Below are positions 13,601 to 21,391 of a stretch of 64,000 nt of DNA, one piece after another; positions within the stretch are counted from its first letter, which is position 1, and each line of letters opens with the position of its first letter. Origin of the DNA: Holothuria scabra. Taxonomy: Eukaryota > Echinodermata > Holothuroidea > Aspidochirotida > Holothuriidae. The notes under the pieces are model-generated. The model had not been told where the DNA came from, did no database searches, and saw only the letters and a program-made list of their open reading frames with translations. The translations under genes were made by a program, and so were the position numbers. The DNA is taken from contig CM074185.1 of the NCBI GenBank assembly GCA_037179385.1, forward strand, positions 6,381,371 to 6,445,370, in the 5' to 3' direction.

Positions 13601-16600
13601 TCTATAGGAACTACACCAGTTGGGACTTTGTTCATGACCGGCCTTCAAGAGCAACAAAAAATCTTGAGTTTTTGAAATTCTAGTATGAATAAGGAACATG
13701 CATGCCTTTTATTACGTACCTGTCAACACACAATAGTTTTTGCTGTACTCTGTTTCTTTATATGAAATGAAAACCATGCATGTGACTTATGTGACCGTGA
13801 AGGACATCACACCTTTATTCAATTTAACCATACTATCTCAGTTTGTCCAATTGGTATCTCTAATTGCACTTATTATGATTGCAGTATTGTAAGACACCAT
13901 TGTCCAGTTAACTGTCATGAACCTTTGGGTCATGATCAACAATTGTATTGCCTGACTTATGGGACAGTTTAGGTTGACTTTAAGGGACCATATCTCACAT
14001 TATAATATACACTAGGGGGTTCACTACTTCTAAGTTGACCAGAATACAAAAATGCATTGAGATTTGTGATATCTAATAATGTTCCATTTCAAATAATGCC
14101 ATCATGTACCACATTTTCTAACTCAAACGTTACACCAGTATGATCCAAAAAAAAAGTTAAATCCCAGATGACCTTTGACCTCCACCAATAAAAATAGGGA
14201 CCATCATCTCATCAAAATGTGCATGCACATACCACATGTGAATTCTATTTAAGCTTCCCACAGTGAGATATGTTACAGCTTACTACTTATCAAGGCTTTC
14301 ATTCACATTTTGATATCCAGTGACCCCAGATGACCCTTGACCTCCATAAAAGTCAAAGATAGATAGATAGACAGACTGAGCGACTGATAGACAAAGAGCC
14401 TTTGACCTTCACCAAAAACAATAAGGACCATCTTCTGACAATAACCCATCCACATACCACATGTTGGTCAACAATTAAGTGAACTTGTACTCACGAACAA
14501 CTTTTGCAACTTAAACATAATACAAGCAGAATTCTACAATCTCTTAAAGTCTGTAAGAGCATTTTTTCACATGTTCAACAAAAATGCCCTTAAAAAAGAC
14601 TTAAGGAGCCTACCAAATACACATTTTTGTGTGATTTGCTTGTCAACAACCAAATCATGTACACAGGTATGCATTAAGATACTGTAAAATAGCTATTGGT
14701 CCATGGACATTCTAGACTACAGTAATTCTGCTTTTGTAAACCAAAGCCGTGTTCCCATTTGAGTGAGCATGACGGATCAAGATCTATCGCGGTAGATCAA
14801 ACTCTATTGGGAACTCAGATCAACAAAACTCAAACAAGATCAAAATCCACCGATTTTGATTGACCATTCGGGGTAGATCAGATCAACCGCGCTAGATCAA
14901 AGTTTGTAATGGGAACACATCGGTAGATAACATGACCCCCAATCTCCAGTTTTTGAGATACATCACGCAGTGCTAATGTGCGATACGGAATGGAAGGCCG
15001 ACTTGTAAACAATGGTGACCTTTAAGGGCTTGCTCAATGTGTTCATACTGTATGTTGATCTACTGCGCCCACTCAGATGGGAACACAGTACAAGCTTTTG
15101 CAAACCAAGCTTTTCACCCACAAAGTTCCCACAAAGTTCTTTATTTGTGCTGGTCTTGCTCAGTGTACTGTAAAACAGATGATTTGGCTCCCTAGTCTGT
15201 TGATACTTGCATTTTATATATGCTTCGTTAATCTTTACTTAGTTATTAAGCAAATAACTTCAAATTAGAAACTGGACTGTACTTCTGTTCCGAGAATTAA
15301 TGACATGAAATTTTCTTCATAATTCAATTTATTACTTTTATGAAACCTGCATTGGGAGGAAAATATGCACCAGTTTATTTCCCCCCCCCCCCCCCATCCC
15401 CTAATACATTCAATCTCTACATGTGTATTGTTCACTTAATCTTCAATGTTACCCTCAATATAGAAAATTTGTCCTTGTGAAATGATCATCTTATTTTGTC
15501 ATTGTTTTTTTATGTTGTAATGACCTAAACTTGATCTACAGTATCTGTAGAAACCAAGAAGGTACTTCATACAAAATTGTTTGAAAGGTACCTTTATGAT
15601 ACTCCAGTTGCAATATTACGGCCTTAAAGTATCACCAGAGAATAAACCTTAAAACCCTGTGATGTTTGGGCTTTTAAAAAAATGTCAGTTTTGGGGGCAG
15701 AGGGCAAGGTCTCCTGCTTTTATTCTAAATATTCAATTTGGTAGAAATTTATATACATTTCTATTGTCACAATAACCTACTGAAAAGAAATTCAAAAACT
15801 ATTTTTCACTTTTAGATTAAACATTGCATGATGGACCTATTTCATATTAAAATGCGCATATGTTAATCTCATCATCAAAACCAAAAAAAGAAAACTTTTA
15901 AGACCCTTATTCCCCTCCTGTTTGAACAATTGACTTTTGTAACATAATGAAAGATACCATACTTTTGAAGAGAAATATGAAGAAAATTGTGAAATTTAGC
16001 TGTTGCTTCTAAATAAGTTTAACAACAAGAGCTTTAGTACTTAGAGTGTTCCAAATGTGCAATACAGGCAAGATTGCTGGTCTTTTATTTTTTTTTAAAT
16101 CATGATGTAAGTCAGTGATTTAAAACAAATAAATCCATTTAAATCAGATTTATTTGATTTAAACCATGATTAAAATCCAATTAAAAGTCATGATTTTAAT
16201 TGTGGTTTTAATCAACATGATTTGAATCAAACAACCCTCAATACAGGTGGCAAGAATTTTTGCCAGTGAGACACAAAACTGTCTTTTTAAAATACTATCA
16301 AGTGATATTAATAGTACCATGGTATTTTTCTTCCCTTAGATATAATTACCTAAGCTACAAACCTGTCTTGACCGGTCTCTGCTTCGTAAATTTTATCATT
16401 AAATGCCATCTCTTTGTCACTCAGCATGAAGCATTCTGTAGCCTGCTTCTCCAGTTGCATTGCCAATGCTTTCAAGTAGTTGTAGCCACTGCCAGTGCTG
16501 TTGGGGCTCAACTCTCTCTCTGGACCCCACATCACCAAATACCTTGGCCTGGTTGACCCAAGCAAAAGAGACCCTTTTTTCTTGAGCACTTTTGGAATGG

Positions 16601-19198
16601 CCTGGAACCCAACCATCCTCAAACTAGTTCTTGTCCCTACATCCTTTGTGTACCCCCTAACAGGTGCATCATTCATACGAAAAACACAATCAGCAGAGTC
16701 TATGGTAGTTCCAAGTTTAGAGTGGAGTAAATGTCCTGAGCTACTAACAACGGAACAAGTGTTGCAGTCTAAGTCAATCTGAATCTAAAACAAAAAGAAA
16801 ACTTTTCTAGCTGCTACCTTACAAAAGTTGAATTTTGAAATTACATAATGAACTGCTGTTTAAAAAGGTTACAGTGCATGAATATGATAAGACATGTCAG
16901 GCCGCTACGCTAAGAAAGGTTGGTGGAATACACTTTGAACACACAATTTTCATTCAAAAGCTTGTTAGTCAAGTATTTAACCCTTTACGGTTGTGCTCCG
17001 ATCGGGGCATATTTGTGCACCTGGGGAGTGGGCGGAAAAGCGGACGTAGCCCGCCCCGCATCGGCTTCCGTAGGCCATTGACCCCGTGACCTTAAACTAT
17101 TGTCTCTCTCGTTGTTGTGGCCGAATTTTCGGGTAGCTTCTCGCAGTTTTGAGCTCCACATGAAACGGTAAAGATGGGTGACAGCCGAGCTCTCCGCATG
17201 GGTCCAAAAGGACCCAAACAATGGTAAAGGGTTAATTGTAAATAACATAGTACATTCTTTTTATTAACTTTGCAAGAAAAATGTTCAGTTGTTGCACACA
17301 AAATATATTTGCAGGAAATGCCAAAACAGCTTTTGCAAAAATTTTAAAAAATTTTTGGTAATTAAATCATGATCATCTACAAAAAATTGCACAGCAACAC
17401 AATGATGTTTTATAGAATGTTCACTTTAGAAGTCCCTTTCTTGTTCTGAAAAATTGCATTTACTCCATAGCCAATGGCATAGTTTGCTGCTCAGGACCAG
17501 AGAACTGTTCTATAGTTTCACACTTTTGCTTTCAGCTGGTGGAAGGGCTGAGATTTGCCTACAAACACCCCCCCCCTCCCCCCCTCATCAACCTTGGTCT
17601 CACAGTCTTATTTCAATTTAAACTTGGGGTTTGACAGAAAAAACCTTCCCCTCCCCCTTTTTTTTGAGTTTGGCAGAATCCCTGGCAATATATATCACAT
17701 TTGACATTCCTGAGTCAGTTGACTGAGATTTAGGTGTTGTTTTGCTGTGCAGTTTCCACACATGCTGAGTCTTAGACAGGACTCAATTTTCATATTATTT
17801 TATGTATGTCCATCAGTAAACCATTTCACTTTAAGTGATCCCCAAGGAAATTCAGTTGTTCAAAATATTTTTAGTACAAAATCAAAACAGTGAGTTTCAG
17901 AAATATGTGCTACAGGTTATTCTGCTCTTCTGTTGCTGAGATTTAGTAGTGAGTATATGTGTGTTCACGTGTTATTGTCATGCAAAATGAAATTGTGATT
18001 GAGAGACAAGAGCTTGGTTAATACTAAGGTGTATGATGTTGGGTCTGGTCTTTCTTGATTAGGGGCCAACATTATTTAATTAACTTGAAAAAGGTCATTC
18101 AGTACACAGTGTACATATTCCCTAATTAGATGCAGGCAAGCTGCTTTTTAATTCTCACAGAGAGAAAAATGGCAGTCCTAAGGACAACTAGCTTGTAACT
18201 TTTGGTTGCCAGTATGTCCTTTTAGTTGTCCCAGACAACAGTAGAACCATGACAATAAAGCCCTAGGCTACAGCTATCACAATTCTGAAAGCCTGAGGTA
18301 CAATACTGTACTTCATGACTATTGAAAAAACAAGGAAATAATTCCATTATGCCAGACTCATGGTCTTCGACCATGTAAATAAGACCAAAATTACCTGGAA
18401 ATATTTGCCTTGTTAATATGGTAGCACAATCCGGTCAACTTAACTCCAGAACACAATGTTACCCTACAGTTTTGCCTTGGTATAAACACGGGGTAACACC
18501 CAGGATTGCGGGATACATGAGACCATGGTGTCTGGGTTTCATAGGAATAATATGAGTTGCAGTGATTATGGACATGTAAGATATACACAGAATGACCTCA
18601 TTAGCCGGTCATATGTTAGTAGACAACAACAAAGTCAGACTGGCAAAGGCTACAAACTGCAGGAAAGCATCTGCAAAGAAACAACTGGAGAATACATGCA
18701 ATTAGTAGAATAATTCATTAGTGATGTTAATACCCTTACTGTTCACTAGCAAATTTTACCAGTTTAAATTAACTAGAAAAGCCAAAATTCTTAAGTGATT
18801 CCTTGTTCCTAAAATACATCAATTTGACAGTGATTCATATGGTAAATTAACCCCCAAAATAAGGTTCACCTTCTTAATATGGGCAATGCACTTGCTACAA
18901 TTTTATGCACATGAGAATCTGATCTCTCAATGTTACTTTTCTTGAGATATCATATTTAATAAGTTTTAACCTTCTGACCACTGTCGACACCAAATGACAC
19001 ATTTACAATTCTGGAGATATAGTGTTTACAAGCAATTTCCAAGGTACTGTATTTACCATTTGACCTCTGGTGACCCCAAATGACCTTTAACCTCTACCAA
19101 AAAGATTAGAGATCACCTTATCAATACAGGAACTCTAGATGCCAAGCGTGAGATCCCTTGGAGTTACCCTTCTTGGGATATCATGTTTACAAGCAGGC

Positions 19199-19238
<40 letters not shown>

Positions 19239-21390
19239 CGTGTTTTTACACACAACTGAGGACTTCACTGTTATCTCCATTGTGTCTGCTTACTTAACCC
19301 TAACCTTCACAATAGACTGTCTATTGTTAGACAACTGAGGACTTGAGAAATCTTTTGAACTTACTACTGAGGACCTGGAAGTCTATTGTTTAGGTCCTCT
19401 GTTTTACACAAAGACAACCCCCCCCCCCCCACACACACACACACAGAAACACGACATCACCGTCACATAGATTCCTTGCCTGCTTTTGGCAAGGAATCAA
19501 AAATGGAGATTATTTAGTACCAGGAGAGTAAAGAGCTTCATAGCCAGGGACCGCAGAGAAGTGGGGGCTGCAGGGGCTTACAGCTCCATACTTTTTCTGA
19601 CACAGGATTTTGGACCACCTATAACTGTATTTTAGGCCACCTTAAACTGCATTCAATTTATAAAACATACTGCGCTGCTTTGATGGTTAGCCCCAAATTC
19701 AAAACTGGCTCTGCAGCCTCTGACAATCGCAATGTACATAGTTCTTTACTTTCAATCAAGCAATTTGGGAAGGTCAGCAATGACAAGCTACTTAATTCAT
19801 TACACTACAACGACCACAGATACTTGATGCTGGAGGTTACTTGATTAGTAATCAGTCAAAAAGACTGGATAAAATCTAAGCAAAACAATCAGGCCAATTC
19901 TTTTCAAGGATGGGTTTCATTTCCTACCTTACAGCCAAGCTAAAATTTACAGTAAAACACAATTAAAATTTTGAAGTAAAGCAATGATGCAAAATCCTGT
20001 AAATTAAATCCACACAGTTAAGAACCCCCTACTGGGTGGCAATTACACAGGCAAGGATAGCATGATCAACACCAATTGCAAGGTTACCACAGAGGTTGGG
20101 AAGGTACTCTTATGTAGTTATGTTGTTCACATTCTTTCTTTTCAATTTTTCTGATGGATTTGCAATGATGCAGACAAACTACTAAACAAACTGTCCAACA
20201 TTTGACAATTTCAGAGAGTCTTCACCCAATCAATCCAAGCCTTTTCACTTTTCATCAAATATTCCAATGTTTATACCTCAGATACCACATATCAGCAACT
20301 GGAAGCATTCTTGCAATAAATAATGGCTAGTGAATGCCATTAAATTAAACCAGAAGATTGGAAGTTGAGCATGAACACTCTAGAACCAATTACTTTAGTC
20401 AAAATTTATACTATCTACTCATTTGGCCAGGATGTAATACATAACAAATGACATCATGCAGATCAGGGGCAAATGGTAATCCTTTCCTTAACCCTAAGGG
20501 AAGAGTCATTTATCTAACGACTGTAGTCCATATGTACAGTATCTTAAACCGGTGCTATGGCCGAAAGGATAAATGTGGTGGCATTTTAAGCAATGAAGCT
20601 TAGCAACCGGGAGGTCTGGAGTTCGATTCCTGGTGGGGTCAAAGTAAGGTGGGTTTTTCATCCAAGAGCAACCTACGGTTTGCCCATCTGAACTGGCCTT
20701 TCAAAAAATATCAAATTTGATCCAAATTGTTGAATTGGTTGCCACCCTACGTGAAGTTGTAATTTATAAGCCAACTTGGCTGTTCCCATATTTGTGGTCG
20801 CTTAGCTTTGTAAAACAACTGCCCTTCAAGGCCTGATTATGTATTTCCTTTGCCCACCTGCCCATACTGGCCGGTTAGATAAATGACTCTCCCCTAACCG
20901 TAACCTTCTGCCATACAGTAGTATTAAAGAAACTTGAACTTACTTGGCCAGGATGTAAAATAGATACATAACCACTGAGATCATGAGGATCAGAGGCATC
21001 TGGTAATCCTCTCCTTTTTGCTGTTAATCTGGCTATTTTCATGACATCCAAGAACAGCGGGTTTTGACCTTCTTTGTCATCATCATCCCCTACTTCTACA
21101 TTTAAGTCCATCCTCTCATCATCCTTTGACTTTGACATATTTTTCAAAGTATACTCTTCGTCAAAGTCCATGCGGCGTATACTTGCATTTAAATTTTTGA
21201 CAAAGTTGTTGGCTATTTGGCTGTGTTTTTGTGGTGTCTGGAGCTGGCCCATAGCATAACTGGACATGTGAATGTGGACATTTGGACTTGTAAAGTGGAC
21301 ATAAAGAAGAAACATCAGAAAGCAACCTACTGAAAAGGTGAATGCTGTTGACACAACTTGGTACAACCTCTGCAAATATAAACAATACAT
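4482..21390 (-). CDS. ST6GALNAC-like: ST6GALNAC-type sialyltransferase gene (whole locus, alternative motif-L exons)
   Basis: The gene encodes a type II Golgi membrane enzyme. The family transfers sialic acid from CMP-Neu5Ac in alpha-2,6 linkage to GalNAc of O-glycans or gangliosides. Four exon positions are visible: anchor/stem, motif L (two alternatives, A and B), motif S, and a terminal exon with motifs III and VS. Splice phases agree throughout: stem exits in phase 0, A or B enters 0 and exits 2, motif S enters and exits 2, and the last exon ends in a stop. With exon A the coding length is 1164 nt (387 aa); with B it is 1152 nt (383 aa). That is longer than typical vertebrate ST6GALNAC3/5 (about 300-340 aa) because of the long stem. 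I found no second anchor exon or second motif-S exon between A and B, so two complete tandem genes are unlikely. ST6GALNAC3, 5 and 6 cannot be told apart by eye. Confidence 0.87.
4745..5322. mobile_element. Fold-back element, copy 1
   Basis: Two arms of about 185 bp are inverted copies. The left arm starts AATAGTCCAAAGCCAAATTT and contains TTTCCCATGTTCAGTTCTCA. The right arm ends with the reverse complement, AAATTTGACTCTGGACTATT. It occupies most of the last sialyltransferase intron. A second copy lies at 62196-62773. Confidence 0.65.
5367..5474 (-). CDS. ST6GALNAC-like: Sialyltransferase exon: sialyl motif S
   Basis: 108 nt between the acceptor ttgttttgcag and the donor TGCAA|gtaaga, phase 2 in and phase 2 out. 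The peptide SGSWLTTGWFTMILARSVC, then SEIHVYGM and ENYC, is a clear sialyl motif S, which contacts both donor and acceptor. Its cysteine (SVC) is the expected disulfide partner of the motif-L cysteine. This is the only motif-S exon found, so it must serve both motif-L alternatives. Confidence 0.88.
5689..5945 (+). repeat. Dispersed repeat R2 (about 250 bp), four copies in the window
   Basis: Shared phrases are GATTGGCTGTTGAGAGTCATG, GATACTTTGA and AAAATTGTGAGATT. Other copies lie at about 15905-16035 (partial), 34378-34615 and 57240-57480. Confidence 0.55.
6143..6401 (+). mobile_element. piggyBac-like MITE, copy 1
   Basis: A 251-bp element between TTAA duplications (6143-6146 and 6398-6401), with terminal inverted repeats CCCTTTACNGTTGT. 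TTAA targets with CCC termini are the piggyBac hallmark. GC-rich inside and non-coding. The copy at 16977-17235 has the same length in the opposite orientation. Confidence 0.75.
8756..9343 (+). mobile_element. Solo LTR of a retrotransposon
   Basis: 588 bp beginning TGTTAC and ending GTAACA, flanked by the 4-bp duplication ACAC (8752-8755 and 9344-9347). A TATA box (TATAAAA, 8993-8999) lies mid-element, as expected at the U3/R border. Before it, a 33-35-bp sequence around ACACAATGTGCTAAATATAC is tandemly duplicated (8894-8961), as in U3 enhancers. No internal gag-pol sequence is present, so it is a solo LTR left by LTR recombination. It lies in the intron between exon B and the motif-S exon. 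The superfamily (Gypsy or BEL) is undetermined. Confidence 0.68.
9708..9955 (+). repeat. Dispersed repeat R1, copy 1
   Basis: About 245 bp starting TAGTGACTGTAGGCAGCCAT and including GGTCCATCAGCCTTAAAT and GTCCGGATTC. Other copies lie at 48559-48790 and 50946-51205. Confidence 0.6.
11057..11208. mobile_element. hAT-like MITE (CATAGG family)
   Basis: 152 bp with termini CATAGGTGTAC and AAGCCTATG and a perfect 8-bp target duplication, TCTCTACT (11049-11056 and 11209-11216). Contains a G-rich stretch near the left end. Confidence 0.75.
12405..12814 (-). CDS. ST6GALNAC-like: Sialyltransferase alternative exon B (sialyl motif L)
   Basis: 410 nt, entering in phase 0 after a strong acceptor (gctttcttttctcag) and leaving in phase 2 at CCTAG|gtgagt. 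It encodes the same part of the catalytic domain as exon A: KCSIVSSSSQILHSG, then CVFRMNTAP, EQDVGARTTVR, AHAS, a WGPERYM segment and the end FEKETGRPR. One sequon (NAT) is present. The glycine normally following the SS of motif L is serine here, while the histidine of the family-typical H-x-S segment is kept. The end joins in frame to the motif-S exon (R formed across the junction, then SKSGSW), as in ST6GALNAC3-type proteins. Both splice sites are stronger than those of A. Confidence 0.87.
13410..13573. mobile_element. hAT-like MITE (CATAGG family), diverged
   Basis: 164 bp ending TATGCCTATG with an 8-bp flank match GTCAATTC/GTCAATTG (7 of 8). The left end is diverged. The interior (aaaacctgataaa, attcgggcaaaaattgc) resembles 11057-11208. 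Confidence 0.6.
14749..15086. mobile_element. MITE with GTGTTCCCAT termini
   Basis: 338 bp with inverted ends GTGTTCCCATTTGAGTG / GTGTTCCCATCTGAGTG (16 of 17). The interior is rich in GATCAA phrases and non-coding. The target duplication is unclear. Confidence 0.55.
16363..16784 (-). CDS. ST6GALNAC-like: Sialyltransferase alternative exon A (sialyl motif L)
   Basis: 422 nt, entering in phase 0 after ttttgttttag and leaving in phase 2 at CAAGACAG|gtttgt. It encodes the start of the GT29 catalytic domain. Motif L runs from the cysteine in NTCSVVSSSGHLLHS through CVFRMNDAP to KDVGTRTSLR, followed by a WGPER segment and a conserved ETGQDR end. Motif L binds the CMP-sialic acid donor, and its cysteine normally pairs with the one in motif S. 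One sequon (NST) is present. Compared with exon B, A keeps the SSSG glycine but has GFQA where B has the family-like AHAS histidine. The donor site (gtttgt) is weaker than that of B. Identity to B is roughly 40% by eye, so the duplication is old. Confidence 0.85.
16977..17235 (-). mobile_element. piggyBac-like MITE, copy 2 (inverted relative to copy 1)
   Basis: TTAA at 16977-16980 and 17232-17235, the same 251-bp interior and the same CCCTTTAC termini, highly similar to the reverse complement of 6143-6401. It lies 193 bp upstream of the acceptor of sialyltransferase exon A. Confidence 0.75.
19200..19456 (+). repeat. (CA)n tract and a small inverted-repeat element
   Basis: (CA)n at 19201-19236 is followed by GTCGTGTTTTTACACAC and ends at ACACAGAAACACGAC near 19456. 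The inverted ends suggest a MITE of about 220 bp bounded by CA-rich sequence. Confidence 0.4.
19470..19498 (+). other. Perfect 11-bp hairpin
   Basis: GATTCCTTGCC, a 7-base loop TGCTTTT, then GGCAAGGAATC. Too short for a microRNA precursor on its own. Confidence 0.5.
20419..20487 (-). other. Short transmembrane-tail reading frame, copy 2
   Basis: A direct duplicate of 20940-21014, reading GKDYHLPLICMMS... to YILAK and then TGA. A 6-base in-frame deletion separates the copies, the substitutions in this frame are mostly conservative, and the stop is preserved (TAA to TGA). In the sialyltransferase frame the same substitutions are all non-synonymous and the splice donor is lost (CAAatgagt), so this copy cannot replace the stem exon end. 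Confidence 0.25.
20488..20903. mobile_element. Element with about 30-bp terminal inverted repeats around a SINE
   Basis: Inverted repeats at 20488-20517 and 20874-20903 share GAGTCATTTATCTAAC and a TAACCCTAAGGG / TTAGGGG-like outer part. They enclose the tRNA-derived SINE. The whole unit sits between the two tail copies at 20419-20487 and 20940-21014. Confidence 0.45.
20552..20870 (+). mobile_element. tRNA-derived SINE
   Basis: An A-box-like TGGCCGAAAGG near 20559 and a B box GAGTTCGATTCC near 20622, with a long variable-arm-like spacer, suggest a head derived from a leucine- or serine-type tRNA. The body that follows has no coding capacity. It is not a functional tRNA gene, because the acceptor stem does not close. 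Confidence 0.55.
20940..21014 (-). other. Short transmembrane-tail reading frame, copy 1
   Basis: This 25-codon frame, different from the sialyltransferase frame over the same DNA, reads GEDYQMPLILMIS... to YILAK and then TAA. It is a hydrophobic segment followed by a lysine and stop, like a tail anchor. A near copy lies at 20419-20487. It may be a terminal exon of a small membrane protein or a coincidence within the duplicated stem-exon end. The possible acceptor (aacagcaaaaag) lacks a pyrimidine tract. Confidence 0.25.
20944..21390 (-). CDS. ST6GALNAC-like: Sialyltransferase exon: cytoplasmic tail, signal anchor and stem
   Basis: The exon runs from the ATG at 21390-21388 to the donor CAA|gtaagt at 20944, giving 149 codons in phase 0. 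The start gives an 11-residue cytoplasmic tail, then a hydrophobic segment at about residues 12-33 (VVSTAFTF...FLLYVHF), then a polar, acidic stem with a DDDDK stretch near residue 102. Sequons NAS (68) and NMS (84) fit a lumenal stem. This is the usual layout of Golgi sialyltransferases. An acceptor-like cttcag sits just before the ATG, so a non-coding first exon may be spliced directly to it. A second acceptor-like site inside the reading frame (tatttgcag before codon 8) would remove the start and is less likely. The last 75 bases overlap a duplicated reading frame in another phase (see 20940-21014). Confidence 0.72.
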
Positions 21391-21391
21391 C

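Noticed and set aside
12405..16784. Two tandem complete sialyltransferase genes
   Set aside because: No second anchor exon, motif-S exon or terminal exon is present between or beside the two motif-L exons.
16985..17301. Overlapping open frames near 17 kb
   Set aside because: They lie inside or across the 251-bp MITE, whose GC-rich interior gives chance frames.
20611..20640. A functional tRNA gene
   Set aside because: The B box is present but the cloverleaf acceptor stem does not close and non-tRNA body sequence follows; called a SINE.
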